From: Nocardioides pantholopis
Lineage (GTDB): Bacteria; Actinomycetota; Actinomycetes; Propionibacteriales; Nocardioidaceae
DNA length: 64,000 bases
Assembly (NCBI RefSeq): GCF_003710085.1
Contig: NZ_CP033324.1
Span: forward strand, 434,001-498,000
Direction: 5' to 3'
Below the pieces are notes generated by a model. The model saw only the letters and a list, made by a program, of their open reading frames with translations, was not told where the DNA came from and ran no database searches. Shown one piece after another: positions 21,406 to 30,426 of the stretch. Every line of letters starts with the position of its first letter. Position 1 is the stretch's first letter. The position numbers and the translations under genes were made by a program.

Positions 21406-22512
21406 TCAGACGACGGTCCAGGTGTCGCCGCTGCCGAGGAGGGCGGTGAGGCGGTCGGTGGGGTCGCCGGTGGCGTCGGTGGTGGCGGTGTTGACCTGGG
21501 TGCGGGCCTGGTCGTCGTAGGTGGGGCGTTCGACCTGGCGGAAGATGCCGATGGGGGTCTGGTTGAGGTAGCCCATCTCGGTGAGGCGGGAGATCGCGAA
21601 CGCGGTGGAGGGGTCGGGGTTGGTGGCGTTGTGGACCAGGATCGCGTCGGTGCCGACCTCGGCGACCTCGGCGACGGTGACGCCGCCGGTGGCGGGGTCG
21701 CGGATCAGGCCCTTGGACCCGGCGCCGCTCTCGTCGGGGTTGCCGAAGCGGATCGGCTCGCCGTGGACGAGCGGGATGATCGCGTCGGCCTTGGTGTCGG
21801 GGTTCTTGATGGCGTCGAAGGCGCCGTCGTTGAAGATCGGGCAGTTCTGGTAGATCTCGACCAGGCTGGTGCCGCGGTGGGCGGCGGCCGCGGAGAGTAC
21901 CGAGGTGAGGTGCTTGCGGTCCGAATCGATGGTGCGGGCCACGAAGGTGCCCTCGGCGCCCAGGGCCAGGGAGACGGGGTTGAAGGGGTGGTCGACCGAG
22001 CCCATGGGGGTGGACTTGGTGACCTTGCCGGCCTCGCTGGTGGGGGAGTACTGGCCCTTGGTGAGGCCGTAGATGCGGTTGTTGAACAGCAGGATGGTCA
22101 TGTTCACGTTGCGGCGCAGGGCGTGGATGAGGTGGTTGCCGCCGATGGAGAGCGCGTCGCCGTCGCCGGTGATGACCCAGACCGAGAGGTCCTCGCGGCT
22201 GGTGGCCAGCCCGGTCGCGATCGCGGGGGCGCGGCCGTGGATGGAGTGCATCCCGTAGGTGTCGAGGTAGTAGGGGAACCGGCTGGAGCAGCCGATCCCG
22301 GAGACGAACACGATGTTCTCCCGGCGCAGCCCGAGGCCGGGCAGGAAGCCCTGGACGGCCTTGAGCACTGCGTAGTCCCCGCAGCCGGGGCACCAGCGGA
22401 CCTCCTGGTCGGAGGTGAAGTCCTTGCCGGTCTGCGGGGCATCGGTGGTCGGGACCAGATCGGTGCCCGAGCGCAGGGTCGGCTGGGGGAGATCGGTGGG
22501 CTGGGCGGTCAC
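21406..22512 (-). CDS. korB: 2-oxoacid:ferredoxin oxidoreductase subunit beta
   Basis: Thiamine-diphosphate-binding subunit of 2-oxoglutarate:ferredoxin oxidoreductase, which makes succinyl-CoA and reduced ferredoxin from 2-oxoglutarate. 368 residues. 'RWCPGCGDYAVLKAVQ' begins the TPP domain; 'WVITGDGDALSIGGNHLI' with 'NVNMTILLFNNRIYGLTKGQ' is the GDG...N metal/TPP motif. GTG 22512 overlaps the korA stop by four bases. Assigned to 2-oxoglutarate by similarity to the actinobacterial KorAB pair; pyruvate is the main alternative. Confidence 0.92.
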   Translation of the reverse strand: MTAQPTDLPQPTLRSGTDLVPTTDAPQTGKDFTSDQEVRWCPGCGDYAVLKAVQGFLPGLGLRRENIVFVSGIGCSSRFPYYLDTYGMHSIHGRAPAIATGLATSREDLSVWVITGDGDALSIGGNHLIHALRRNVNMTILLFNNRIYGLTKGQYSPTSEAGKVTKSTPMGSVDHPFNPVSLALGAEGTFVARTIDSDRKHLTSVLSAAAAHRGTSLVEIYQNCPIFNDGAFDAIKNPDTKADAIIPLVHGEPIRFGNPDESGAGSKGLIRDPATGGVTVAEVAEVGTDAILVHNATNPDPSTAFAISRLTEMGYLNQTPIGIFRQVERPTYDDQARTQVNTATTDATGDPTDRLTALLGSGDTWTVV

Positions 22513-24488
22513 GAGAGTGCCTCCGCGGTGTCGGTGCCGGTGCTGAGGGGAGTGACGTCGGTGTCGTCGGTGTCGGTGTTGGTGAGGTCGACGGTGCGGC
22601 CCTCGGCCTGGCCGACGAGGTCGGCGATGGCTTCGGCGAGCTCGGCGGCCTTGAGCGGGAGGCCGTTGACGCGGTTGTAGCCGATGGCGTCGACGAGGTA
22701 CTCGGCGCGCAGGAGCTTGGAGAGCTGGCCGAGGTTCATCTCGGGGACCAGGACCTTGTCGTAGCGGGCGAGGATCTCGCCGAGGTCCTTGGGGAACGGG
22801 TTGAGGTGGCGCAGGTGGACCTGGGCGACGTTGAAGCCGGCCTTGCGGACTCGGCGTACGCCGGCGCCGATGGGGCCGTAGGTGGAGCCCCAGCCGATCG
22901 CGAGGACCTTGGCCTGTCCGGAGGGGTCGTCGACCTGCAGCGGGGGCAGGGAGTCGGCGATTCTGTCGATCTTGGCCTGCCGGGTCCGGACCATCAGCTC
23001 GTGGTTGGCGGGGTCGTAGGAGATGTTGCCGTGTCCGTCGCCCTTCTCCAGGCCACCGATCCGGTTCTCCAGGCCCGGGGTGCCGGGCACGGCCCAGGGG
23101 CGGGCCAGGGTGTCCTCGTCGCGCAGGTAGGGCCAGAACTCGGTGGTTCCGTCGGCCTTGGTGTGGTTGTGCTCGGTGGCGAAGTTGGGGTCGATGACCG
23201 GCAGGTCGGCCACGTCGGGGATCGCCCAGGGCTCCGAGCCGTTGGCGAGGTAGCCGTCGGAGAGCAGCAGCACCGGGGTGCGGTAGGTGATCGCGATCCG
23301 GGCGGCCTCGACCGCGGCGGAGAAGCAGTCCCCGGGCGACTGGGGGGCCACGATCGGGACCGGGGCCTCGCCGTTGCGGCCGAACATGGCCTGGAGCAGG
23401 TCGGACTGCTCGGTCTTGGTGGGCAGCCCGGTGGAGGGGCCGCCGCGCTGGACGTTGACCACCAGCAGCGGCAGCTCGGTCATCACCGCCAGGCCCAGGG
23501 CCTCGGACTTCAGCGCCACCCCGGGCCCCGAGGTCGAGGTCACGCCCAGCGCGCCACCGAACGAGGCCCCGATCGCGGCACCGATGCCGGCGATCTCGTC
23601 CTCGGCCTGGAAGGTCATGATCCCGAACGACTTGTGCTTGGACAGCTCGTGGAGGATGTCGGAGGCCGGCGTGATCGGGTAGGTGCCCAAGAACACCGGG
23701 AGCCCGGACTGGACCCCGGCCGCGACCAGCCCGTAGGCCAGGGCGAGGTTGCCGGTGATGTTGCGGTAGGTGCCCGCGGTGACCGGGGCCGGCTTGATCT
23801 CATAGGAGACCGCGAACGCCTCGGTGGTCTCTCCGAAGTACCAGCCGGCCTTGAACGCGGTCAGGTTCGCGTCCCGGATCGCGGGAACCTTCGCGAACCG
23901 CTTGGTCAAGAACGCGGTCGTGGACTCGGTGGGCCGCCCGTACATCCACGACAACAGGCCCAGCGCGAACATGTTCTTCGCCCGCGCGGCGTCCTTGCGG
24001 GAGAGCCCGAACTCCTTGACCGCCGCGACCGTCATCCCGGTCAGGTCGACCCGGTGCACCGCGAAGTCGGCCAGCGGCCCGTCGGGAGACTCGTCCTCGA
24101 GCGGGTTGGTGTCGTAGCCGGCCTTGGTCAGGTTCCGGGCGGTGAAGTCGTGGGTGTCCACGATGATAGTCGCACCCTTGGGCAGGTCCATCAGGTTCGC
24201 CTTCAACGCCGCCGGGTTCATCGCGACCAGCACGTCGGGAGCATCACCGGGGGTCAGGATGTCGTGATCGGCGAAGTGCACCTGGAACGAGGAGACCCCC
24301 GGGATCGTGCCCTGAGGCGCCCGGATCTCGGCCGGGAAATTCGGCAGCGTCGCCAAGTCGTTGCCGAACGACGCGGACTCCTGCGTGAACCGGTCACCGG
24401 TCAGCTGCATCCCATCACCGGAGTCACCCGCGAACCGGATGATCACCCGATCGAGCTGCTTGACCTGCTTCGTGGTCTGGCTGGACAC
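22509..24488 (-). CDS. korA: 2-oxoacid:ferredoxin oxidoreductase subunit alpha
   Basis: Partner of korB. About 659 residues from GTG 24488. The N-terminal gamma-type domain begins 'LDRVIIRFAGDSGDGMQLTG'; the second part is the alpha domain with 'GTYPITPASDILHELSK' and 'QAEDEIAGIGAAIGASFGG', followed by the C-terminal domain with 'GWGSTYGPIG'. The open frame extends upstream to 24728 but those residues lack family similarity and cross the promoter region. Transcribed divergently from the sulfate transporter. Confidence 0.92.
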   Translation of the reverse strand: MSSQTTKQVKQLDRVIIRFAGDSGDGMQLTGDRFTQESASFGNDLATLPNFPAEIRAPQGTIPGVSSFQVHFADHDILTPGDAPDVLVAMNPAALKANLMDLPKGATIIVDTHDFTARNLTKAGYDTNPLEDESPDGPLADFAVHRVDLTGMTVAAVKEFGLSRKDAARAKNMFALGLLSWMYGRPTESTTAFLTKRFAKVPAIRDANLTAFKAGWYFGETTEAFAVSYEIKPAPVTAGTYRNITGNLALAYGLVAAGVQSGLPVFLGTYPITPASDILHELSKHKSFGIMTFQAEDEIAGIGAAIGASFGGALGVTSTSGPGVALKSEALGLAVMTELPLLVVNVQRGGPSTGLPTKTEQSDLLQAMFGRNGEAPVPIVAPQSPGDCFSAAVEAARIAITYRTPVLLLSDGYLANGSEPWAIPDVADLPVIDPNFATEHNHTKADGTTEFWPYLRDEDTLARPWAVPGTPGLENRIGGLEKGDGHGNISYDPANHELMVRTRQAKIDRIADSLPPLQVDDPSGQAKVLAIGWGSTYGPIGAGVRRVRKAGFNVAQVHLRHLNPFPKDLGEILARYDKVLVPEMNLGQLSKLLRAEYLVDAIGYNRVNGLPLKAAELAEAIADLVGQAEGRTVDLTNTDTDDTDVTPLSTGTDTAEALS

Positions 24489-24573
24489 CCTCGCGCCACT
24501 TCCCTCTTGCTGTCTTGGTCTCCCCGACGCCACGTGCGGCTGCGGACCTCCGCACGATCGTACTAGGGGTATG

Positions 24574-24590
24574 TCGTATCGAATATACGA
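24574..24590. promoter_or_regulatory. Perfect palindrome in the korA promoter region
   Basis: TCGTAT-CGAAT-ATACGA, 6-bp arms, 5-base spacer, 86 bases upstream of the korA start in an A/T-rich patch. On the minus strand TACGAT/TATATT hexamers suitable as -10 elements overlap or adjoin it. A GntR- or TetR-type repressor site is plausible; the regulator is unknown. The rest of the 24489-24810 gap shows only this, the second palindrome and no gene. Confidence 0.5.
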
Positions 24591-24776
24591 TCCCGCGTTT
24601 CTGGTACGGCGCGGCGTTCCCCACGATAGTTCGCCGGCTCGCCGGAGAGCACTCGTCTCCCGGTCTGGGATGCGTGGCGAGCGCCACTCCGGTCTGGACC
24701 GACACGTCCATCTGGCGATCGGTCCCACATTCGTCGCTTAAGTGCACTAGTCTGACCGACATAAGTAATCTGCCCA

Positions 24777-24788
24777 GGTTGACCAACC
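24777..24788. promoter_or_regulatory. Palindrome before the sulfate-binding protein gene
   Basis: GGTTG-AC-CAACC, a perfect 12-bp inverted repeat 22 bases upstream of the ATG, flanked by partly pairing CCC/GGG. Position fits an operator or a leader hairpin controlling the sulfate uptake genes. Confidence 0.4.
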
Positions 24789-24810
24789 GGGCGAACGAAG
24801 GGTGCACGGC

Positions 24811-25839
24811 ATGAATCGCAAGCTCAAGACACTGGCGGCCGGACTGGCCGCAGGCACGCTCGCCCTGGGCCTGGCCGCCTGCGGCGGGGACTCGGAGGGC
24901 AGCGACTCCGAGACGATCAGCATCGTCGGCTTCGCGGTCCCCGAGGAGGCCAACAAGGCGATCGCCGAGGAGTTCACCCAGACCGACGCCGGCAAGGACG
25001 TCGCGTTCCAGACGTCGTACGGCGCCTCCGGCGACCAGAGCCGCGCCGTCGAGAGCGGCCTGGATGCCGACTACGTCCACTTCTCGGTGGCCAGCGACGT
25101 CACCCGCCTCGTCGACGCCGGCCTGGTCGCCGACGACTGGGACGCGGGGGAGAGCAAGGGCATCGTCTCCCGGTCCGTGGTGGTCTTCGGGGTCCGCGAG
25201 GGCAACCCGAAGAACATCGAGACCTGGGCCGACCTGGTCAAGCCCGGCGTCGAGATCGTCACCCCGAACCCCGCCTCCTCCGGCGCGGCCCGCTGGAACG
25301 CGCTCGCGGCGTACGGGCAGGTCGTCGCCGAGGGCGGCAGCGAGGCCGACGCCCAGGAGTACGTGGAGAAGTTCTTCGCCAACGTCGTCTCGCTGCCCGG
25401 CAGCGGCCGCGACGCCACCACCAGCTTCCTCGGTGGCACCGGCGACGTGCTGATGGCCTACGAGAACGAGGCGATCCTGGCCGCCCAGAAGGGCGAGGGC
25501 TTCGAGTACATCATCCCGGAGACCACCCTGCTCATCGAGAACCCGGGCGCGATCCTCGAGAAGGCCACCCCGGCGGCCGAGGACTGGCTGGAGTTCGTCC
25601 TCAGTGACGAGGGCCAGCGCCAGTTCGCGCTGACCGGCTTCCGTCCGATCCGCGACGACGTGGACTACGGCGGCACCGTCGAGGGCGCGACCGACCCGAG
25701 CGAGCCGTTCCCGGCCGTGCCGAACCTGCTCACCGTCGAGAAGGACTTCGGGGACTGGGACGCGCTGTCCACGAAGTTCTTCGACGAGGAGAACGGCATC
25801 ATCACCCAGGCCATTGCCGCTTCCGGCAAGGCCGAGTGA
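24811..25839 (+). CDS. Sulfate ABC transporter substrate-binding lipoprotein
   Basis: Extracytoplasmic sulfate/thiosulfate receptor of the Sbp/CysP family. 342 residues from ATG 24811, preceded by GAAGGG at 24797-24802; the GTG at 24802 is an alternative. The signal peptide ends in the lipobox 'LAAC' with Cys24 as the acylated residue. 'YGASGDQSRAVESGLDADYV' and 'TPNPASSGAARWN' are family motifs around the anion site. It heads a cluster with two permease genes and the ATPase. Confidence 0.93.
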   Translation: MNRKLKTLAAGLAAGTLALGLAACGGDSEGSDSETISIVGFAVPEEANKAIAEEFTQTDAGKDVAFQTSYGASGDQSRAVESGLDADYVHFSVASDVTRLVDAGLVADDWDAGESKGIVSRSVVVFGVREGNPKNIETWADLVKPGVEIVTPNPASSGAARWNALAAYGQVVAEGGSEADAQEYVEKFFANVVSLPGSGRDATTSFLGGTGDVLMAYENEAILAAQKGEGFEYIIPETTLLIENPGAILEKATPAAEDWLEFVLSDEGQRQFALTGFRPIRDDVDYGGTVEGATDPSEPFPAVPNLLTVEKDFGDWDALSTKFFDEENGIITQAIAASGKAE

Positions 25840-25864
25840 CCACCTCCACCCCCTCCGTGGCGAG

Positions 25865-26716
25865 ATGACCACGAATCAGCTCAGCGGTGCCCGACCGGCG
25901 AGGAGACGACCTCGCCGGTCGGCCGCACCCACCAACCTGACCACGGCGTCCGGCATCGGGCTGGGCGTCGCCATGATCTGGTTCAGCCTGCTGGTCCTGA
26001 TCCCCCTGTGCGCGGTCGTCGTCACCGCGGCCGAGGGGGGATGGGGTGCCTTCTGGACCACGATCACCAACGACCAGACTGCCGCCGCGATCCGGCTGAC
26101 GGTGTTCACAGCTGCCGCCGTCACGGCGGTGAACGTCGTCATGGGGACGCTCATCGCCTGGGTGCTGGTCCGCGACCGGTTTCCCGGCAAGGCCGCCCTC
26201 GAGGTGCTCATCGACATCCCGTTCGCGCTGCCGACGATCGTGGCGGGCCTGGTCCTGCTCTCGCTCTACGGCACCGACAGCCCGCTCGGGTTCGACGTGG
26301 CCAACCAGCGGAGCTCGGTCTTCCTGGCCTACCTGTTCGTGACGCTGCCCTTCGTGGTGCGCACGGTGCAGCCGGTCCTGGAGGAGATGGAGAAGGACGT
26401 CGAGGACGCCGCCGCCTCGCTCGGCGCGAGCCGGGCCACGACGTTCCGCCGCGTCATCCTGCCGAGCCTGGCGCCGGCGATCGCCGCCGGCGCCGCGCTG
26501 TCGTTCGCCCGCGGGGTGAGCGAGTACGGCGCGCTGGTGCTGCTCTCGGGGAACCTGCCGTTCCAGACCGAGGTGGTCTCGGTGCGGATCCTGGGCAGCG
26601 TCGAGAACAACAACCTCGCCGGCGCGGCCTCGGTCGCGACGGTGCTGCTGGTGATCTCGCTGGCCGTGATCGTGACGCTCGACGTGATCCAGCGGAAGGT
26701 GGCCTCCCGTGGCTAG
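25865..26716 (+). CDS. cysT: Sulfate ABC transporter permease CysT
   Basis: Inner-membrane permease of the sulfate importer; 283 residues, about six helices. The loop that contacts the ATPase reads 'EDAAASLGASRATTFRRVIL' (EAA motif). A start at ATG 25865 leaves 25 bases after the receptor gene; the upstream in-frame ATG at 25814 would overlap it. Overlaps cysW by 8 bases. Confidence 0.93.
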   Translation: MTTNQLSGARPARRRPRRSAAPTNLTTASGIGLGVAMIWFSLLVLIPLCAVVVTAAEGGWGAFWTTITNDQTAAAIRLTVFTAAAVTAVNVVMGTLIAWVLVRDRFPGKAALEVLIDIPFALPTIVAGLVLLSLYGTDSPLGFDVANQRSSVFLAYLFVTLPFVVRTVQPVLEEMEKDVEDAAASLGASRATTFRRVILPSLAPAIAAGAALSFARGVSEYGALVLLSGNLPFQTEVVSVRILGSVENNNLAGAASVATVLLVISLAVIVTLDVIQRKVASRG

Positions 26717-27581
26717 CGCCCAGACCCTCGAGCGCCCGGCCGCGCCGGCGCCCGCCCCACGCCGTACGGCACGGCGACGCAAGGGGCCGCTGACCTACCT
26801 GCTCCGGCTGATCGTCGTGGCCTACCTGGTGCTGCTGGTCGCCTGGCCGGTCGCGCTGGTCGTGACCAACACCTTCGAGGACGGGTTCGACTCGATCCAG
26901 GCGGTCCTCGAGGACCCCGACGTGGTCACCGCGGTGCGGCTGACCGTGCTGGTCGCGGTCTGCGCGGTCGTGATCAACACGGTCTTCGGCGTCGGCGTCT
27001 CGCTGCTGCTGGTGCGCTACACCTTCCCCGGCAAGCGGATCCTCAGCGCGCTGATCGACCTGCCGCTCTCGGTGTCCCCGATCGTGGTCGGCGTCTCGCT
27101 GGTGCTCGTCTACGGCGGGCGGGACGGCTGGTTCGGGCCCTCGCTCGAGAACGCGGGCCTGCAGGTCATCTTCGCCACGCCGGGGATCATCATGGCGACC
27201 TCGTTCGTGGCGCTGCCCCTGGTGATCCGCGAGGTGGTCCCGGTGCTCGAGGAGATCGGGATCGAGCAGGAGCAGGCGGCCCGCAGCCTGGGCGCCAGCG
27301 CCCTGCAGACGTTCTGGCGGATCACGCTGCCCTCGATCAAGTGGGCGGTCGTGTACGGCGTCGTGCTGAGCCTGGCCCGGTCCCTGGGCGAGTTCGGCGC
27401 GGTCAAGGTCGTCTCCGGCAACGTCCTGGGCCAGACCCGCACGGCGACGCTGGTGGTCGAGGAGAAGTACCTCAACTTCGACCAGCAGGGCGCCTATGCA
27501 GTCGCCTTCCTGCTCGCGATGGTCTCCGTCGCCTGCATCGTGATCGTCGCGATCATCCGCCCCAAGGAGCACCGGCGATGA
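26709..27581 (+). CDS. cysW: Sulfate ABC transporter permease CysW
   Basis: Second permease of the sulfate importer, 290 residues, start GTG 26709. EAA loop '[20 protein letters not shown]'. Charged N-terminus then six predicted helices. Its stop shares bases with the ATG of a 21-codon ORF that bridges to cysA. Confidence 0.93.
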   Translation: MASAQTLERPAAPAPAPRRTARRRKGPLTYLLRLIVVAYLVLLVAWPVALVVTNTFEDGFDSIQAVLEDPDVVTAVRLTVLVAVCAVVINTVFGVGVSLLLVRYTFPGKRILSALIDLPLSVSPIVVGVSLVLVYGGRDGWFGPSLENAGLQVIFATPGIIMATSFVALPLVIREVVPVLEEIGIEQEQAARSLGASALQTFWRITLPSIKWAVVYGVVLSLARSLGEFGAVKVVSGNVLGQTRTATLVVEEKYLNFDQQGAYAVAFLLAMVSVACIVIVAIIRPKEHRR

Positions 27582-27643
27582 GCGGCCCGATCCGCCTCGC
27601 CCGGTCCTCCGGCCCGCACTCCGAAAGGTTCCTGAGCTCATGA
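27578..27643 (+). CDS. Possible 21-residue ORF linking cysW and cysA
   Basis: ATG 27578 overlaps the cysW stop (ATGA) and its own TGA 27641-27643 overlaps the cysA ATG (again ATGA). It encodes [20 protein letters not shown] plus a final Ser. It fills the whole cysW–cysA gap and would carry ribosomes from one gene to the next. No cysteine or known leader motif; it may simply be a fortuitous frame, but both end overlaps are unusual. Confidence 0.35.
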   Translation: MSGPIRLARSSGPHSERFLSS

Positions 27644-28632
27644 GCATCGAAGTCAAGGGGGTGAGCAAGCGGTTCGGCGACTTCGTCGCGCTCGACGACG
27701 TCGACGTCTCGATCCCCCGCGGTCAGCTGACCGCCCTGCTCGGCCCGAGTGGTGGCGGCAAGTCCACCCTGCTGCGGATCATCGCCGGCCTGGAGTCGGC
27801 CGACACCGGCAGCATCGAGATCGAGGGGGTGGACGCCACCCGGCTGCCGCCCCAGAAGCGCAACGTCGGCTTCGTCTTCCAGCACTACGCGGCGTTCAAG
27901 CACATGTCCGTGGCGAAGAACGTCGCGTTCGGCCTGGAGATCCGCAAGCGGCCCAAGCCGGAGGTAGCGGCGCGGGTGGCGGAGCTGCTGGAGCTGGTCC
28001 ACCTCTCCCAGTTCGCCCACCGGCTGCCCGCCCAGCTCTCCGGCGGTCAGCGCCAGCGCATGGCGCTGGCGCGGGCCCTGGCCGTCGAGCCGACGGTGCT
28101 GCTGCTCGACGAGCCGTTCGGGGCCCTGGACGCGAAGGTCCGCAAGGAGCTGCGCGACTGGCTGCGCCGGCTCCACGACGAGGTGCACGTGACCACTGTC
28201 TTCGTGACCCACGACCAGGAGGAGGCCATGGAGGTCTCCGACGAGATCGTCGTCATCAACGAGGGCCGGGTGGAGCAGATCGGCACCCCCGACCAGCTCT
28301 ACGACGCGCCCGCGAACGACTTCGTGATGGGCTTCCTCGGCGAGGTGACGACGCTGGGCTCGATCCAGCTGCGCCCGCACGACATCGAGGTCTCGCAGGT
28401 CCCGACCGGCGGCGCCGCGATCCCCGGCACCGTGAAGCGGCTGCTGCGGATCGGCTTCGAGGTGCGCGCCACCGTCGCGACCGAGGAGCACGACGTCACG
28501 GTCGTGCTGACCCGCACCCACGTGCGCCAGCTCGGTCTCGAGGAGGGCCAGCAGGTCTGGCTGACCCCCGCGGACGGGGCGATCACGATCCCCGCCGCCA
28601 CCCAGGCCGGGGCCACCGCCGCCGTCGTCTGA
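27640..28632 (+). CDS. cysA: Sulfate ABC transporter ATP-binding protein CysA
   Basis: ATPase of the sulfate/thiosulfate importer, 330 residues. Walker A '[13 protein letters not shown]', Q-loop '[12 protein letters not shown]', signature '[15 protein letters not shown]', Walker B '[12 protein letters not shown]' and the H-loop '[11 protein letters not shown]' are all intact. The C-terminal ~100 residues form a TOBE-like regulatory domain. Last gene of the cluster; a strong hairpin terminator follows. Confidence 0.95.
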   Translation: MSIEVKGVSKRFGDFVALDDVDVSIPRGQLTALLGPSGGGKSTLLRIIAGLESADTGSIEIEGVDATRLPPQKRNVGFVFQHYAAFKHMSVAKNVAFGLEIRKRPKPEVAARVAELLELVHLSQFAHRLPAQLSGGQRQRMALARALAVEPTVLLLDEPFGALDAKVRKELRDWLRRLHDEVHVTTVFVTHDQEEAMEVSDEIVVINEGRVEQIGTPDQLYDAPANDFVMGFLGEVTTLGSIQLRPHDIEVSQVPTGGAAIPGTVKRLLRIGFEVRATVATEEHDVTVVLTRTHVRQLGLEEGQQVWLTPADGAITIPAATQAGATAAVV

Positions 28633-28648
28633 GACGGCCCCCGACCGG

Positions 28649-28689
28649 CCGCCCGCCTGAGGAGACTGCACCCCTCCTCAGGCGGGCGG
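28649..28689. terminator. Bidirectional terminator between cysA and yajQ
   Basis: 16-bp perfect stem (28649-28664 with 28674-28689) and a 9-base loop, between the convergent cysA and yajQ genes. T-rich TCTTCTGTCCCT follows on the plus strand. Confidence 0.85.
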
Positions 28690-28700
28690 TCTTCTGTCCC

Positions 28701-29192
28701 TCAGCGGTAGTTGGTGAACTGGACCGCGAAGTCGTAGTCCTGGGAGCGGACCAGGGCCTGGACGGCCTGGAGGTCGTCGCGCTTCTTCGAGGAGACCCGC
28801 AGCTCGTCGCCCTGGATCTGGGCCTTGACGCCCTTGGGGCCCTCGTCGCGGATCAGCTTCGAGATCTTCTTGGCGTCCTCGGTCTTGATGCCCTCCTTGA
28901 GGGCGATGGTGACCTTGCTCTGCTGCCCCGACTGGCGCGGCTCGCCGGCGTCGAGCACCTTGAGGCTGACGTCGCGCTTGACGAGCTTGCCCTGGAAGAC
29001 GTCGAGGACCGCACGCGCGCGGTCGTCCGCGGACGCGGTGATCTCGATCGCCTCGTCGCCGGCCCACTCGATGGTGGCGCCGGTGCCCTTGAAGTCGAAC
29101 CGGGTGGCGATCTCGCGCGCGGTCTGCCCCAGCGCGTTGTCGACCTCCTGGCGGTCGAGCTTGCTGACGATGTCGAACGACGAGTCGGCCAT
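28701..29192 (-). CDS. YajQ-family nucleotide-binding protein
   Basis: 163 residues from ATG 29192. The family begins '[20 protein letters not shown]' and continues '[18 protein letters not shown]'; the end is '[13 protein letters not shown]', the typical YajQ C-terminus. YajQ proteins bind nucleotides and some members bind cyclic di-GMP; the role in actinobacteria is unclear. Monocistronic, facing cysA across a shared terminator. Confidence 0.95.
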   Translation of the reverse strand: MADSSFDIVSKLDRQEVDNALGQTAREIATRFDFKGTGATIEWAGDEAIEITASADDRARAVLDVFQGKLVKRDVSLKVLDAGEPRQSGQQSKVTIALKEGIKTEDAKKISKLIRDEGPKGVKAQIQGDELRVSSKKRDDLQAVQALVRSQDYDFAVQFTNYR

Positions 29193-29273
29193 GATTGGTG
29201 CTCCTCCATCGGGCCGGCGTACGCCTCCACGAGACGATGCGCCGGCGTTTTTTCTCTGCGGTTGCGGCTGCGC

Positions 29274-29279
29274 TATTCT
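29274..29279 (+). promoter_or_regulatory. Probable -10 element for tRNA-Tyr
   Basis: TATTCT 45 bases before the mature tRNA end, in a T-rich patch (GTTTTTTCTC upstream); a poor -35 (TTTCTC at 29251-29256) is 17 bases away. Confidence 0.4.
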
Positions 29280-29324
29280 TTCGTCTCGTTGTCGCCCGGC
29301 CAAGCCGGCGCGGCAGCCAGCCCA

Positions 29325-29407
29325 GGCAGGTTGCCCGAGCGGCCAATGGGAGCGGACTGTAAATCCGTCGGTGTATACCTTCGAAGGTTCGAATCCTTCA
29401 CCTGCCA
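29325..29407 (+). tRNA. tRNA-Tyr (GTA)
   Basis: 83-nt class II tRNA. Acceptor GGCAGGT pairs with ACCTGCC; anticodon GTA at 29359-29361 in the loop CTGTAAA; a long variable arm precedes the T-arm loop GTTCGAATCC. Discriminator A, CCA not encoded (CACAG follows). Confidence 0.97.
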
Positions 29408-29413
29408 CAGCAA

Positions 29414-29442
29414 GCGCCCCCGGTCCTCAGGACCGGGGGCGC
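29414..29442 (+). terminator. Terminator after tRNA-Tyr
   Basis: Perfect 13-bp stem GCGCCCCCGGTCC / GGACCGGGGGCGC with a TCA loop, starting 7 bases after the tRNA. It also lies after the convergent PhoU-like gene and could serve both. Confidence 0.85.
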
Positions 29443-29462
29443 TCTGGGTTTCGGGGGCCGCC

Positions 29463-29990
29463 TCAGGCAGCCCGGGTCGCGTGCCGCGAGGCGTGCAGCA
29501 ACGTGGCGGCGAGGGCCGAGCAGAGGGCCAGGGTCGCCGAGCGGTCGCGCGAGCAGCGGTGGGCGACCTCGCGGATGTCGTCGCCGCAGCTGCGGTAGCC
29601 GGGCTCCAGCCCGGCGGCGACGGGGCCGTCGTCGAGCTGGCGCAGCCGGCGCCGGCCCGCATCGAGGAGCACGGTGACCTCCATGCGCCGGGCGGGGCTG
29701 AGCGGCGTCGAGTCACCGCCGCCGACCACGTGCCGCGCGAGCTGGTCGACGAGGTCCCCGACCCGGCCGAGGTCGGCGACGAACTGCAGCTGCTCGACCA
29801 GCAGCGGCACCGGCACCCAGACCTTGGTCCGCACCGCGTCGCTGGCGGCGGCGCGCGCCCGGCGTCGACCGGCGGAGCCGCGCAGCACCTGGCGTGCTGC
29901 CGGCTTGTCGCCGTCGAGCACGGCGCGCAGGGTCTTCTCGAAGGCGCGGGTGGTGGAGCTGAGCAGGCAGTGCAGGTCGGAGTCGGTCAC
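29463..29990 (-). CDS. PhoU-like helical protein
   Basis: 175 residues, all-helical by composition. The stretch 'LVEQLQFVADLGRVGDLVDQ' resembles the repeated helix of PhoU (…RxxxDLERIGDLxxNI…), and the protein has the length of one and a half PhoU repeats, so it is probably a diverged PhoU-domain regulator. No pst genes are near. Divergent from the SAV_915-like gene, with phased direct repeats between them. Confidence 0.6.
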   Translation of the reverse strand: MTDSDLHCLLSSTTRAFEKTLRAVLDGDKPAARQVLRGSAGRRRARAAASDAVRTKVWVPVPLLVEQLQFVADLGRVGDLVDQLARHVVGGGDSTPLSPARRMEVTVLLDAGRRRLRQLDDGPVAAGLEPGYRSCGDDIREVAHRCSRDRSATLALCSALAATLLHASRHATRAA

Positions 29991-30043
29991 GGGTCGATGC
30001 TGCGCGGCCCGCAGCCGCCCCTGGAAGGGCGCTCACGCAACCT

Positions 30044-30082
30044 TGACGGCACCCTGACGGCGTACGCCGCGATCTTGACGGC
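30044..30082. promoter_or_regulatory. Phased direct repeats between divergent genes
   Basis: TGACGGC occurs at 30044-30050, 30055-30061 and 30076-30082, start-to-start steps of 11 and 21 bases, i.e. about one and two helix turns. Two copies carry CT before TGACGGC. This is the layout of direct-repeat sites for OmpR-type regulators such as PhoP; here it lies 54-92 bases upstream of the PhoU-like gene. Confidence 0.4.
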
Positions 30083-30117
30083 CCGGCCACTACCGGGGGC
30101 CGCGCCGCCCCGACAGG

Positions 30118-30408
30118 GTGGTGCACGTGAATGGCTCTCAACATCGCGACACCGTGTTCGTCCCGGTGCGGCTCAACGTTTCCGGTGCGACCACCCTGGT
30201 GCTGTGCCGCCGACCGGACGGCGTACGCACGGGCCTGGCGTTCGGGTCGGCAGCGGCCCTGGAGCGCGCCCTGGGCGTCGGCCAGCCGCACCTGGCGCTG
30301 AGCCTGTCCGGGCTGCGGGCCATGCTCGCCGACCTCGGCGTGTACGCCGTCCAGGTCGACCCCGAGGCCGTGCTGCGGCCGCCCACGCCCTGCCGCGCGG
30401 CCTCCTGA
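30118..30408 (+). CDS. SAV_915-family protein
   Basis: Small protein, 96 residues from GTG 30118; GTGs at 30121 and 30127 are alternatives and none has a strong ribosome site. 'VFVPVRLN' at the start, 'GLAFGSAAALERALG' in the middle and 'LGVYAVQVDPE' near the end match the small SAV_915/SseB-like proteins of actinobacteria. Function unknown. Divergent from the PhoU-like gene. Confidence 0.65.
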   Translation: MVHVNGSQHRDTVFVPVRLNVSGATTLVLCRRPDGVRTGLAFGSAAALERALGVGQPHLALSLSGLRAMLADLGVYAVQVDPEAVLRPPTPCRAAS

Positions 30409-30426
30409 CCCCGGGCGGGCCCTCCC

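Noticed and set aside
24489..24728. Extension of korA upstream of GTG 24488
   Set aside because: The extra residues do not resemble the family and would cover the A/T-rich promoter and the palindrome.
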